Positions 8,656 to 17,225 of a stretch of DNA of 60,271 nucleotides are shown piece by piece; the stretch's first letter is position 1; every line of letters begins with the position of its first letter. The DNA comes from Mesorhizobium sp. (lineage in GTDB: Bacteria > Pseudomonadota > Alphaproteobacteria > Rhizobiales > Rhizobiaceae), in NCBI GenBank assembly GCA_004020365.1, contig SAQR01000043.1, positions 1-60,271 of the forward strand, in the 5' to 3' direction. A program made the position numbers and the translations under genes. The notes below the pieces were generated by a model. It had not been told where the DNA came from. It saw only the letters and a list, made by a program, of their open reading frames with translations, and ran no database searches.

Positions 8656-8952
8656 GGTGTGATTTCCTTCCGCTCGCACTCTGCCTTGGCGGGTCACCGA
8701 CGTCGGCTGGGATTTTTGACGCCACCCGTTTCGATCGGTTTTCGCTCGGGCTGACGCACGCAGAACGACCACGCATGCCTATGGTTCCGACGCGAGCCTG
8801 CGATGATTCCGCAGGCATCGGCATTGGTGGCCGGACAGGGCCGTCAGAAAAGTGATCGAATGCTCCGCCCATGAGGGCCTTGCCGGCGTCGTGGAGCGCC
8901 ATAATTTCCATTTCAGGGTGGGACGAACTCACCTGCTGAATAGGAGGCGGCC

Positions 8953-9387
8953 GTGAAGCACCAAACACTTGATCAACTGCATACCGTTGCCGACGTTCAC
9001 GCTGAAGCAACAGACCTCGTAGCGACCAGAAGCCAGCGTCTCGAACGTTGGGCGAAACTGCTGGAGAAAAATCCCGATCGACGTCTCGAAGCGTTGACGG
9101 GCACTGAATACAAGTCCCCTGAGATCCGCGAGAAAATGCGTTATAACGACTCGCCTCTCACGGTTGCCTTCGAGGACCCGATCTTTCGCGCGCAAGGCTT
9201 GAGAGATGACACCTACGGTGAAGCCAAGCGCTTCTTCGAGCTGACCGACTGGCAGCTGCACGAAATCGTCTGCCATTGCCATGTCGGCGCCTCGATACGA
9301 GCGCGATGGGCTGCCTCTCGCGTCCGTGCGGCGATGTCCGAGAGGTTCGGTTTCTTCGCCTGGCTGCGAGGAATATTCATGCACTGA
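8953..9387 (+). CDS. Conserved-looking hypothetical protein
   Basis: The 144-residue soluble protein begins with GTG (VKHQTLDQLHTV), with AGGAGG 5 bases upstream that decides the start. It contains SQRLERWAKLLEKNPDRRLEALTGTEYKSPEIREKMRYNDSP (written here as its recognisable segments: ERWAKLLEKNPDRRL and ALTGTEYKSP), then FFELTDWQLHEIVCHCHVG. The sequence is well balanced and codon use is typical of the neighbourhood, so it is a real gene, but I know no named domain. A long frame on the opposite strand (8929-9399) is its shadow. Confidence 0.6.
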   Translation: MKHQTLDQLHTVADVHAEATDLVATRSQRLERWAKLLEKNPDRRLEALTGTEYKSPEIREKMRYNDSPLTVAFEDPIFRAQGLRDDTYGEAKRFFELTDWQLHEIVCHCHVGASIRARWAASRVRAAMSERFGFFAWLRGIFMH

Positions 9388-9641
9388 CGCTACGGGCATT
9401 CAAGCTGCCGGCATTTATGCCAGGGGCCGGCATGTTCGGGTGATGGGGGCGGCGAAGTGATTTCCACGCCTCGCATCAGTGGTCGTTGATGAGCGGATAG
9501 GCCGTTTCTGCGGCGATCCGCCATCGGCGAAGCTCGAACCATAGGCTCGATCCTACAGTGTGCGCGGATTTCAGTCGGCGGGCGCCGTGTAGCGGCGATG
9601 GACCGCTGCTTCCGCACGGCCGCATCGGCGAGGCAGGTTTT

Positions 9642-9926
9642 CTAGCCGACGATCCTGAATCCGTTCGGCTCCTGGCCGGCATCGACGTCCTGGGATGTCA
9701 CGCTGGCGACCGTCGCTCCGGTAGGCCCTTTCCAGAACCGGTCCAACATGGTCGAAACCGCGCCGTCGGCTCCGACAATCAGTGCCGTTACGGATCCATC
9801 CTCCTCATTGCGAACCCATCCGGACAGACCGAGCCTCTCGGCCTCGGTCCGTGTCCACACGCGAAACGAGACGCCTTGCACCCTTCCCCTCAGTCTGACG
9901 CGTACCGCCTTGCGCCGGTCCTCCAT
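9642..9926 (-). CDS. acyP: Acylphosphatase
   Basis: The 94-residue protein MEDRRKAVRVRLRGRVQGVSFRVWTR... matches the acylphosphatase fold. It has the GRVQGVSFR phosphate-binding loop with the catalytic Arg22 and the second catalytic residue Asn40 in LSGWVRNEEDGSV. The C-terminal part has the expected DxF/FRIVG end. It hydrolyses acyl-phosphates such as acetyl-phosphate or carbamoyl-phosphate in the cytoplasm. The ATG at 9926 has GGAGGT close upstream. An earlier in-frame start (9959) adds residues with no family resemblance. The phosphoketolase/acetate kinase pair also present in this window handles acetyl-phosphate, but no linkage is shown. Confidence 0.92.
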   Translation of the reverse strand: MEDRRKAVRVRLRGRVQGVSFRVWTRTEAERLGLSGWVRNEEDGSVTALIVGADGAVSTMLDRFWKGPTGATVASVTSQDVDAGQEPNGFRIVG

Positions 9927-10090
9927 GGTCACCTCCGTGCAGTTGGTTTGTTCACACATTCAACTCACCAGAGGCGAAAAAGGCTCCGCCATCACATTTT
10001 ACGCATTATGTCGGCAACGGAACCATGCGGCGGCGGCTTTGTTTAAAAGACGGACAGCTGCAGGTTGCTGGGCCTCGGAGCCACGATTTC

Positions 10091-10898
10091 ATGACCAACG
10101 ATTCTCCAACGGGAGGCGCCATCCCGGCATCCGTTCCGACGATCGATCCGAAGGCGGCGCCGACGCTTCAACACGCCGAGGCCGAGGTCTTTTATACAGA
10201 GGCGATCCGCGAACTCGCCGCGACGGACATCCCCTTTCTTGTCGCCGGCACCTACGCGGTGAGCGCCTATACGGGCGTCACGCGCCAGACCAAAGACCTC
10301 GATATTTTCTGCAAGGCCGGCGACTTTGCCCGCATCCTCGCCCATTTCAAGCAGGCCGGCTATGCGGTCGAGATCGCGGACGACCGATGGCTTGGAAAGG
10401 TTTTCAAAAGCACGCATTTTTTTGACGTCATATTCGCGTCGGCGAACGGCACCATGCCGGTCGGCGACGAGTGGCTGGAGCATGCACGGCAGATCGAGCT
10501 GCTGGGCAGTCAGGTGCGGATCGTCGGTCCAACGGAGCTTATCTGGTCCAAGTGCTTCATCCAGGACAGAGGCCGCCATGACGGCGCCGACATCGCTCAT
10601 ACCATTCTCAAGGCGCAGGATCAGATCGACTGGCACAGGCTGCTTTCCTACCTCGAAGTTCACTGGGAGGTGCTGTTGATGCTGCTTCTGAATTTCCGAT
10701 GGATCTATCCGAGCGAGCGCGACCATGTTCCCGCCTGGCTGCTCGATGAATTGCTTGACCGTCTCGCCAAGCAAAGGGAGTTGCCTGCACCGCGGATGAA
10801 AATCTGCCGAGGGCGCCTGCTTTCGCCGACCGACTACGAGATGGACGTCAAGGAATGGGGCCGGCGTCGGCGGAACAGGAGAAATTCGCGATGGCTGA
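10091..10898 (+). pseudogene. Nucleotidyltransferase-fold protein, one-base frameshift near the 3' end
   Basis: From the ATG at 10091 (MTNDSPTGGAIP) the frame encodes a nucleotidyltransferase-like domain: FLVAGTYAVSAYTGVTRQTKDLDIFC contains the GxxAV and DLD metal-binding motif (given in parts: FLVAGTYAVSAY and RQTKDLDIF), followed by the helical LLSYLEVHWEVLLMLLLNFRW. The frame does not stop where the gene should end; it runs 400 bases into the next gene in the wrong frame. Removing one G from the GGGG run at 10857-10860 gives EWAGVGGTGEIRDG and a TGA at 10896, which overlaps the metallophosphoesterase ATG by 8 bases. So either a recent frameshift or a base-calling error is likely. Only the last ~13 residues are affected. 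Confidence 0.7.
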
Positions 10899-11643
10899 GA
10901 GAAACGAAGCTGCCATGGCAACAACCGAGACAGGCCGCACAGTCAGGATTGCGGCTGTCGGCGACCTGCACGTGCAGGAAGACGCCCAGGCCTCCTGTCG
11001 TGACCTCTTCCGCGAAACTTCGCGCGAAGCAGACGTTCTCGTGCTCACTGGCGATCTCACCAATCTCGGCAAACCGCGCGAAGCCGAAATCCTCGCGGAG
11101 GATTTACGCGCCTGCACGATCCCGGTTGTCGCCGTGCTCGGCAACCACGACTATGAATCCGGCGCGGTCGAGGACGTCGCCCACATCCTTCGGCAGGCGG
11201 GCGTCCATCTTCTCGACGGCCAGACAACGGAAATCAAGCAGGTCGGCTTTGTCGGCGTGAAGGGTTTCATTGGCGGTTTTGGATCGCGCATGCTCGGTTC
11301 CTTCGGTGAGCCGGCGATCAAAGCGATGGTCGCCGAAAGTGTCAGCGAATCGATGCGGCTCGAAAACGCAATGCGGCAGGTTCGCACCGAGCGCACGCTC
11401 GTCGTCCTGCACTACGCTCCGGTGGTCGAGACGGTCGCCGGCGAGCCATTGGAGATTTTTCCGTTCCTGGGCTCGTCGCGGCTGGCGGAGACGATCGATC
11501 GGTTCAAGGTCAGCGCCGTGGTGCATGGCCACGCGCATCGCGGCGTCTATGAGGGTCGCACGCCCGGCGGCGCCCCGGTGTATAACGTCGCTATGCACGT
11601 GGCGAAGCCGACCGGCCGTCCCTACGCCCTGCTCGAAATCTGA
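10891..11643 (+). CDS. Metallophosphoesterase (calcineurin-like)
   Basis: The 250-residue protein has all the dimetal phosphoesterase blocks in order: AAVGDLHVQ (D-x-H), LVLTGDLTN (G-D), AVLGNHDYE (G-N-H-D), LVVLHYAP and VVHGHAHRG (G-H-x-H). It should hydrolyse a phosphomonoester or phosphodiester, substrate unknown. The start ATG at 10891 gives MAERNEAAMATTE and would overlap the corrected end of the upstream nucleotidyltransferase gene by 8 bases, so the two are likely a translationally coupled pair. An earlier start at 10855 is possible but sits within the upstream coding sequence. Confidence 0.88.
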   Translation: MAERNEAAMATTETGRTVRIAAVGDLHVQEDAQASCRDLFRETSREADVLVLTGDLTNLGKPREAEILAEDLRACTIPVVAVLGNHDYESGAVEDVAHILRQAGVHLLDGQTTEIKQVGFVGVKGFIGGFGSRMLGSFGEPAIKAMVAESVSESMRLENAMRQVRTERTLVVLHYAPVVETVAGEPLEIFPFLGSSRLAETIDRFKVSAVVHGHAHRGVYEGRTPGGAPVYNVAMHVAKPTGRPYALLEI

Positions 11644-11659
11644 AACACCCCGCGCCTCG

Positions 11660-12850
11660 TCAGCGATCGATCTCGCCGAACACGATATCGAGCGACCCGA
11701 TGATCGCGGCGACATCGGCGATCATGTGCCCGCGCGACAGAAAATCCATCGCCTGCAGATGGGCAAAGGACGGCGCGCGGATCTTGCACCGATACGGAGT
11801 ATTGCTGCCGTTCGAAACCAGATAGACGCCGAACTCGCCCTTCGGCGCCTCCACGGCTGCGTAGACTTCTCCGGCGGGCACGCGAATACCCTCGGTGTAG
11901 AGTTTGAAATGGTGGATCGTCGCTTCCATCGAGCGTTTCATCGTGGCCCGCGGCGGCGGGGTGATCTTGTGGTTCGGAATTGCCACTGGCCCTTGGCCCT
12001 CGGGCGATCGCAATTTCTCCAGGCATTGCTTCATGATCCGCACCGACTGGCGCATTTCCTCCATCCGGACGAGATAGCGATCGTAGCAGTCGCCGTGCTT
12101 GCCGACCGGAATGTCGAAATCCATCTCGGGGTAGCATTCATAGGGCTGCGCCTTGCGCAAATCCCATGCTGCGCCCGAGCCGCGCAGCATGGGGCCGGAG
12201 AAGCCCCAGGCCCAGGCGTCATCGAGGCCGATCACGCCGACATCGACATTGCGCTGCTTGAAGATGCGGTTTTCGGTGAGCAATTCGTCGAGGTTGCCGC
12301 AGACCTTGAGGAACGGATCGCAGAAATTCCAGATATCGTCCAGCAGCTTCTCAGGCAAGTCCTGGTGCACGCCGCCGACCCTGAAATAATTCGCATGCAT
12401 GCGGGCGCCGGAGGCGCGCTCGTAAAACACCATCAGCTTCTCGCGCTCGGCAAAACCCCAGAGCGGCGGCGTCAGCGCGCCGATATCCATGGCCTGTGTC
12501 GTGACGTTGAGGAGATGCGACAACAGCCGGCCGATTTCGCAAAACAGAACACGAATGAGCTGTCCTCGCTTCGGGGCCGAGATTTCCAACAATTTTTCGG
12601 CGGCGAGGCAGAACGCATGCTCCTGGTTCATCGGCGCGACATAGTCGAGCCGGTCGAAATAGGGCAGGGCCTGCAGATAGTTCTTGTACTCGATCAGTTT
12701 TTCGGTGCCGCGGTGGAGCAGCCCGATATGGGGATCGGCGCGATCGACGACCTCGCCGTCCAGTTCCAGCACCAGCCGCAGCACGCCGTGAGCAGAGGGA
12801 TGCTGCGGCCCGAAGTTGAGGGTGAATTTGCGAACTGCGGCTTCGACCAT
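11660..12850 (-). CDS. nuoD: Orphan NADH-quinone oxidoreductase subunit D
   Basis: The 396-residue protein [22 protein letters not shown]... is a full-length complex I 49-kDa/NuoD subunit. It has [43 protein letters not shown], the [12 protein letters not shown] block, GGVHQDLP and the C-terminal [22 protein letters not shown]. This subunit forms part of the quinone site. No other nuo gene is present: the neighbours are a metallophosphoesterase and a small secreted protein. It is therefore a stand-alone paralogue, since rhizobia normally keep nuoD in nuo operons. All length and conserved blocks are intact, so it is not obviously a decaying copy. Confidence 0.92.
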   Translation of the reverse strand: MVEAAVRKFTLNFGPQHPSAHGVLRLVLELDGEVVDRADPHIGLLHRGTEKLIEYKNYLQALPYFDRLDYVAPMNQEHAFCLAAEKLLEISAPKRGQLIRVLFCEIGRLLSHLLNVTTQAMDIGALTPPLWGFAEREKLMVFYERASGARMHANYFRVGGVHQDLPEKLLDDIWNFCDPFLKVCGNLDELLTENRIFKQRNVDVGVIGLDDAWAWGFSGPMLRGSGAAWDLRKAQPYECYPEMDFDIPVGKHGDCYDRYLVRMEEMRQSVRIMKQCLEKLRSPEGQGPVAIPNHKITPPPRATMKRSMEATIHHFKLYTEGIRVPAGEVYAAVEAPKGEFGVYLVSNGSNTPYRCKIRAPSFAHLQAMDFLSRGHMIADVAAIIGSLDIVFGEIDR

Positions 12851-12929
12851 GGCGCTGCTCCGCTGTACCGGGTTTTCAGGGCCGAAGCCGAGTGCTCCGG
12901 TCCGCCATGCCGGGACCGCCGATCAGGTC

Positions 12930-12974
12930 CCGCCAATCACGTGCCCGCCAATCACGTGCCCGCCAATCACGTGG
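12930..12974. repeat. Three tandem copies of a 15-base repeat
   Basis: The unit CCGCCAATCACGTGC occurs at 12930-12944 and 12945-12959, then once more at 12960-12974 with the last base changed to G. The third copy contains the stop codon of the minus-strand secreted-protein gene. Each unit carries the palindrome CACGTG. Tandem 15-mers keep a reading frame, and the repeat may be slippage of the 3' end of that gene. Confidence 0.9.
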
Positions 12975-13407
12975 TTGTCTGGATGATCAGCGTCAGCATG
13001 CCGTCGCCATCGATGTTGGCAGCGACGACCTGGGAGGAATCCAGCCCGTTCGCCGCCAGCGCCGATGCTGCCTGTGGCGAGGCATCGATCGAGCTCTGCA
13101 GGGTAAGCAGATCTTCAACGCTGGTCTGGGTGATCACGGCTTCGGCTTGCGTCTTGAGTTCCGGCGGCAAATCCTCGAGGGCGACAATCGCAATGCCTGT
13201 AAAATTCTGGTCGGTGAAACCCTGATCCGGCAAGGCTTGATCCGGCACGGCTTGGTCAGGCGGCGTTTGGTCAGGCAGGGTTGGATCGGGCAGGGCTTCC
13301 GGGGCCGGGGGTGCGATTTGGGGAAGCTGCGGGTCGGTGGATTGCGCGTGGATCGGCTGCGCCAGGGCCAACCCCGAAAGGGCGGCAATTGTCGTCAACA
13401 TGCGCAT
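12967..13407 (-). CDS. Small secreted protein with PDQ repeats
   Basis: The 146-residue product MRMLTTIAALSGLALAQPIHAQSTDPQ has a clear Sec signal peptide with cleavage after HAQ (~residue 20). It is followed by a Pro/Asp/Gln low-complexity region of five near-repeats of the type LPDQ.. PPDQ.. VPDQ.. LPDQ (residues ~35-65). The C-terminal half is more globular, with ELKTQAEAVITQTSVEDLLTLQ and SSQVVAANIDGDGMLTLIIQTTT. I recognise no family. An AAGGA Shine-Dalgarno precedes the ATG at 13407 at proper distance; a second ATG at 13413 is too close to it. It is likely periplasmic. Confidence 0.6.
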   Translation of the reverse strand: MRMLTTIAALSGLALAQPIHAQSTDPQLPQIAPPAPEALPDPTLPDQTPPDQAVPDQALPDQGFTDQNFTGIAIVALEDLPPELKTQAEAVITQTSVEDLLTLQSSIDASPQAASALAANGLDSSQVVAANIDGDGMLTLIIQTTT

Positions 13408-13568
13408 GATCATTCCTTCCGTTTTCCGGTTTGCTCGAGGAGGATCACTTGGTGACCACTCAACCACCGTGCCGGGTTATGGTTCCCGTCCGTCATGGAG
13501 ATGGCCGTCTTGGGATTGGAAAGGTCGCCGACGAAGCTCCGCCACCGCGAGGTGGAGCAGCCTGGCGA

Positions 13569-13793
13569 TCATCCTCCCCAGCCGAGATCGCGATCCGCAA
13601 CGCGCCGTTCGGCAGCGCCGGCGCGGCGCCGGTGGCTGCGGCTGTCGTTGAGGAAGTCGGCGATCCTTGCCGCCGACTTCGCCGAGGCGAAAGTCAACAG
13701 CCGATCGTGATGGACGACGGGTTCGCCAGTCTCATTGTCCCAGATCTCGAACCGGCAGCTTGGGTTCGGTACGGCTTCGAAACGGATCTTCAT
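13569..13793 (-). CDS. Small hypothetical protein
   Basis: The 74-residue product MKIRFEAVPNPSCRFEIWDNETGEPVVHH is followed by DRLLTFASAKSAARIADFLNDS and an Arg-rich tail. The first 50 residues have a well-balanced composition and look like a small beta-alpha domain used in rhizobial proteins of unknown role. The last 20 (RSHRRRAGAAERRVADRD) look less real. The ribosome binding site is weak (CCGGAACC). I regard the gene as plausible only. Confidence 0.4.
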   Translation of the reverse strand: MKIRFEAVPNPSCRFEIWDNETGEPVVHHDRLLTFASAKSAARIADFLNDSRSHRRRAGAAERRVADRDLGWGG

Positions 13794-13908
13794 ATCGATG
13801 GTTCCGGTGATCGACGGACCGAGGTTCCGCGATCCCGGCTTACGGATGGCTTACGGGCGTTTGCATTATGCTTTTGGCAGCGGGCGCGCTCGGGCGGGTC
13901 GCCCTCGG

Positions 13909-15030
13909 CTAGCTTGCGTTCGGCGCGAGGCGCTGCGCGACATGGTCGGCGATCGCCAGGCTTGAGGTCAGGCCGGGGCTCTCGATCCCGAACAGATTGA
14001 CTAGGCTCTCCACGCCGTGCACCGCCGCGTCCTGGATGACGAAGTCGGCATTGGCTTCGCCGGGACCGGAGAGCTTCGGCCGGATGCCGCTATAGGCCGG
14101 CTGCAGGCTGCCGTCGGCCAGGTCCGGCCAATATTTGCGGATCTCGTCGTAGAAACGCTCGCCACGTGTTGGATCGACGCGATAGTCGAGTTGATCGATC
14201 CATTCGACGTCAGGCCCGAAGCGGGCGACGCCGTCGAGGTCGAGCGTCAGATGGACGCCGAGCCCGCCGGGTTCGGGCACGGGATAGACCAGCCGCGAGA
14301 ACGGCGCCCGGCCGGCGACCGAAAAGTAATTGCCCTTGGCATAGCGAAGTCTTGGCACGAATTGCCGGTCGAACCCGTCAAGCGAGCCGGCAAGTGCTGT
14401 GGCGCCAAGCCCGGCGGCGTTGATGAAGCGCGTGGTGGCGATTTCAAAGTGCTCGCCGCTGGTGCTGTCGACCGTGTCGAGCACGATGCGCCCACCTTCA
14501 ATGCGGCCGCAGACGATGCGGGTGTTGAGGCTGAGCGCCGCGCCGCGCTCCTCGGCATCGCCCAGCAGCGCCAGCATCAGGGCGTGGCTGTCAATGATGC
14601 CGGTGGCGGGTGACAGCAGGGCGGCCGTGCAGCGCAGCTTCGGCTCCAGCCTGCGCGCCTCTGCTGCGGTCAAGGGCGTCAAATCGCCTGCGCCGCAAGC
14701 AGCGGCATTGGCCAGGATCGAAGCGAGCACCGGCTCCTGTTCGGCATCCGTGGCGACGATGAGCTTGCCGCAGCGCGCATGCGGCACCGCCCGGTCCTGG
14801 CAATAACGGTAGAGTTTTTCGCGACCTGCCACGCAGAGCCGGGCCTTCAGCGATCCGGCCGGATAGTAGATGCCTGCATGGATGACCTCGGAATTGCGCG
14901 AACTGGTCCCGGTGCCGATGGCGTTCTCGGCCTCGAGGATCAGGGTATCCATGCCACGCCGCGCTATCTCTCGCGCGATCGCGAGGCCAATGACACCGGT
15001 GCCGGCGACGATGCAGTCGACATGGTCCAC
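13909..15030 (-). CDS. FAD-dependent oxidoreductase, L-2-hydroxyglutarate oxidase (LhgO)-like
   Basis: The 373-residue protein of the DAO superfamily begins [26 protein letters not shown], an FAD-binding Rossmann motif with an acidic residue ending the second strand (LILEAE). [15 protein letters not shown] is the signature segment of LhgO/YgaF-type 2-hydroxyacid oxidases, and [16 protein letters not shown] with [17 protein letters not shown] forms the C-terminal FAD-binding region. It would oxidise a 2-hydroxy acid and pass electrons to oxygen or quinone. It stands divergent from a class III aminotransferase at the outer edge of the ectoine locus, so its substrate could be linked to that pathway, but nothing proves it. 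Confidence 0.85.
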   Translation of the reverse strand: MDHVDCIVAGTGVIGLAIAREIARRGMDTLILEAENAIGTGTSSRNSEVIHAGIYYPAGSLKARLCVAGREKLYRYCQDRAVPHARCGKLIVATDAEQEPVLASILANAAACGAGDLTPLTAAEARRLEPKLRCTAALLSPATGIIDSHALMLALLGDAEERGAALSLNTRIVCGRIEGGRIVLDTVDSTSGEHFEIATTRFINAAGLGATALAGSLDGFDRQFVPRLRYAKGNYFSVAGRAPFSRLVYPVPEPGGLGVHLTLDLDGVARFGPDVEWIDQLDYRVDPTRGERFYDEIRKYWPDLADGSLQPAYSGIRPKLSGPGEANADFVIQDAAVHGVESLVNLFGIESPGLTSSLAIADHVAQRLAPNAS

Positions 15031-15301
15031 GATCAGGCCACCTCAGCCTTGTTGTTGTGCCTGCTGGTGAGCCGTTCGGGGATCAAGTCTTGGTGACGCG
15101 CACGGCCGGCTTGGCGCAGGTTCCGGCGTTTAGCAGCCTCGAAGCTGAAATTCTGCATGTCTACCGTCTATCCGCCAGCCTTCCAAAAGGGCTTGACACC
15201 CTTACAAGAAACGGATGCAGCAAACAGCATTAATCCGGAGGCCGATGCTCGCGCCGAACGGCGGCAGGACGCACGTCCCGGCATGCAGGACAGGAGCCAT
15301 C

Positions 15302-16669
15302 ATGGACGCTCGACCGAATTCCCCCGAAGCCCGCGACATCAGCTACCACATGCACGGCTACACCAATGCCCGCAAGCATGAAGAGGCAGGGCCGCTCGTC
15401 ATCGAGAAAGGCGACGGCATCTATGTCGAGGATCTCGCTGGCAACCGCTATATCGAGGCGATGGCCGGGCTTTGGAGCGTCGCGGTCGGCTTCTCCGAGA
15501 AGCGGCTGGTCGACGCGGCGGTGCGCCAGATGTCCAAGCTGCCTTACTATCACGACTTCGGCTCCAAATCGCATTCGCCGCTGATCGATCTCGCCGAGAA
15601 ACTGGTGCAGATGGCGCCGGTGCCGATGAGCAAGGCGTATTTCACCAATTCCGGCTCCGAGGCCAACGATACGGCCATGAAGATGATCTGGTACCGGTCG
15701 AATGCGCTCGGCCAGCCGGCGCGCAAGAAGATCATCAGCCGCATTCGCGGCTATCACGGCGTCACCATTGCCTCTGCAAGCTTGACCGGGCTGCCCAACA
15801 ACCACAACTCCTTCGACCTGCCGATTGCCAATGTGCTGCACACCTCGACGCCGCACCACTGGCGCGAGGCGCTGCCAAATGAGAGCGAAGCAGAGTTTTC
15901 GAGCCGGCTAGCCGACGATCTGGAGAAGCTGATCCTGGCCGAAGGACCGGAAACCATCGCTGCCTTTTTCGGCGAGCCGATCATGGGCGCCGGCGGCGTC
16001 ATCGTGCCGCCGGCCGGCTACTGGGAGAAGATTCAGGCGGTGCTGTCGAAATACGACATCCTGCTCGTCGCCGACGAGGTGATCTGCGGCTTTGGCCGAA
16101 CCGGCGAAATGTTCGGCTCGCAGACCTTCGGCATCAGGCCCGACATCATGGTGCTGTCGAAGCAGATCTCTTCGTCCTACCTGCCGATCTCGGCGCTGCT
16201 GATCAACGAGAAGGTTTTCGAGCCGATTGCCGACGAAAGCAATCGCATCGGCACCTTCGGCCACGGCTTTACCGGCGGCGGCCATCCGGTGGCGGCGGCG
16301 GTCGCGTTGGAGAACCTGAAGCTGATCGAGGAGCGCGATCTCGTCGGCAATGCGCGCACGGTCGGCGCGCATATGCAGAAGCGGCTGCGCAAGCTCGCTT
16401 CGCACCCGCTTGTCGGCGAGGTGCGCGGCGTCGGCCTGATCGCGGCGGTCGAACTGGTCGGCGACAAGGCGAACAAGACACCGTGGGAGACGGCCGGCGC
16501 GCTGGGCGGACTGGTCAACGGCTTTATGCAGCAGAACGGCGTCATCTCGCGCAACATGGGCGACGCGCTGGCCTTCTGTCCGCCGCTGATCATCACCGAG
16601 CCACAGGTCGATCAGGTGATCGACGCGTTCGAAAGATCGCTTGAAGCCGCGGCCAAGCAGGTCCCGTAA
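15302..16669 (+). CDS. Class III PLP-dependent aminotransferase
   Basis: The 455-residue fold-type I aminotransferase begins MDARPNSPEARDISYHMHGYTN. Visible motifs are TNSGSEANDTAMK (phosphate cup), GYHGVTIAS, IGEP-type FFGEPIMGAGG, LLVADEVICGFGRTG (with the ring-contacting Asp), and Lys287 in LSKQISSSYLPISA for the internal aldimine. It belongs with omega-amino acid:pyruvate/beta-alanine type transaminases. An AGGAG sequence before ATG 15302 supports the start; the open frame begins earlier at 15215 without one. It is distinct from the doeD-type aminotransferase 1.8 kb further on and could act on a related diamine or amino acid. The exact substrate is not readable. Confidence 0.9.
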   Translation: MDARPNSPEARDISYHMHGYTNARKHEEAGPLVIEKGDGIYVEDLAGNRYIEAMAGLWSVAVGFSEKRLVDAAVRQMSKLPYYHDFGSKSHSPLIDLAEKLVQMAPVPMSKAYFTNSGSEANDTAMKMIWYRSNALGQPARKKIISRIRGYHGVTIASASLTGLPNNHNSFDLPIANVLHTSTPHHWREALPNESEAEFSSRLADDLEKLILAEGPETIAAFFGEPIMGAGGVIVPPAGYWEKIQAVLSKYDILLVADEVICGFGRTGEMFGSQTFGIRPDIMVLSKQISSSYLPISALLINEKVFEPIADESNRIGTFGHGFTGGGHPVAAAVALENLKLIEERDLVGNARTVGAHMQKRLRKLASHPLVGEVRGVGLIAAVELVGDKANKTPWETAGALGGLVNGFMQQNGVISRNMGDALAFCPPLIITEPQVDQVIDAFERSLEAAAKQVP

Positions 16670-16710
16670 TTGGCGCGCGCGTAACGGCATGATCTCGAGC
16701 GACGCAAGCG

Positions 16711-16744
16711 GCGTTATAAGAAAATTGCGAAAAACTTATAACGC
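16711..16744. repeat. Perfect 10-base inverted repeat with AT-rich 14-base centre
   Basis: GCGTTATAAG at 16711-16720 and CTTATAACGC at 16735-16744 are exact reverse complements, separated by 14 bases rich in A. It lies 42 bases after the aminotransferase stop codon. The AT-rich arms are unusual in this GC-rich DNA. It could be a terminator hairpin (no T-run follows), an operator, or a recombination site. Nothing here decides. Confidence 0.7.
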
Positions 16745-16939
16745 TGCAGGAGAGGATCAGGAATCCTTGTTGCTGTCGTGCAGCCGAATCAGAATGGTTT
16801 TGCTCATCCAGATAAACAAAGCTGATCTCTGCCCGAGCTGAGACTTATTTGGCTTATGGCCGGGGAGCGCTCGTGATTGGCGAAAGCCGAAGCGATATCC
16901 AATCTCCCCCTGCGAGAAAGATGTCCGGCAGGGCAGAGG

Positions 16940-17190
16940 GAGGATCGCGGCTTCATTCCAGCTTGGGTTCCTCGCCCCCACGAAGTGGGGGAGAGATGGC
17001 TCGGCGAAGCCGAGACGGAGAGGGGGAACCGCGCTCTACGAAAGCCCCCTCTCCGGCCGCTTCGCGGCCACCTCTCCCCCGCTTCGCGGGAGCGAGGAAC
17101 CCAGGTCTTGAGCGGCTCGAGGGACAGCACCCCCCTCTGCCTGCCGGCATCTCCCCCGCAAGCGGGGAGATCGGCAGCTTCGCTGGCGGC
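16940..17190. repeat. Mosaic of palindromic intergenic repeats (CTCCCCC-type)
   Basis: The stretch contains several inverted GC-rich modules, among them CCCCCACGAAGTGGGGGAG, CCGGCCGCTTCGCGGCC, CCCCCGCTTCGCGGG and CTCCCCCGCAAGCGGGGAG. Each folds as a short hairpin. The 16670-17225 gap holds no gene; apart from this mosaic and the inverted repeat at 16711 I see nothing in it. Related modules recur at 59840-59995 in this window, which shows that it is a dispersed element. Confidence 0.8.
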
Positions 17191-17225
17191 GCCACGGTCG
17201 GCGATTGCCTTGTTAGCCTTGATTG

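Noticed and set aside
8591-8911. Minus-strand frame starting MEIMALHDAGKALMGGAFDHF
   Set aside because: The first 25 residues look natural, but the frame then becomes Arg/Ser-rich, overlaps the proline-rich gene by 65 bases and has no clear Shine-Dalgarno; not enough to call. The 8656-8952 gap holds nothing else.
8929-9399. 156-codon minus-strand frame opposite the hypothetical gene at 8953
   Set aside because: The plus-strand gene has an ideal AGGAGG start and natural composition; the minus frame is its shadow.
9476-9682. 68-codon minus-strand frame ending LWFELRRWRIAAETAYPLINDH
   Set aside because: The C-terminal half looks protein-like, but there is no ribosome binding site, it overlaps acyP, and I know no family; could be a remnant.
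10898-11260. Long extension of the nucleotidyltransferase frame into the next gene
   Set aside because: Its Arg/Ser-rich sequence is the +1 shadow of the metallophosphoesterase; a one-base frameshift explains the missing stop better than a fusion.
11270-13225. 651-codon plus-strand frame across metallophosphoesterase and nuoD
   Set aside because: It starts in the wrong frame of one gene and runs antisense through nuoD; no domain is visible.
15190-15220. TTGACA before the aminotransferase as a -35 box
   Set aside because: At 17 bases the next hexamer is TGCAGC, which is no acceptable -10.
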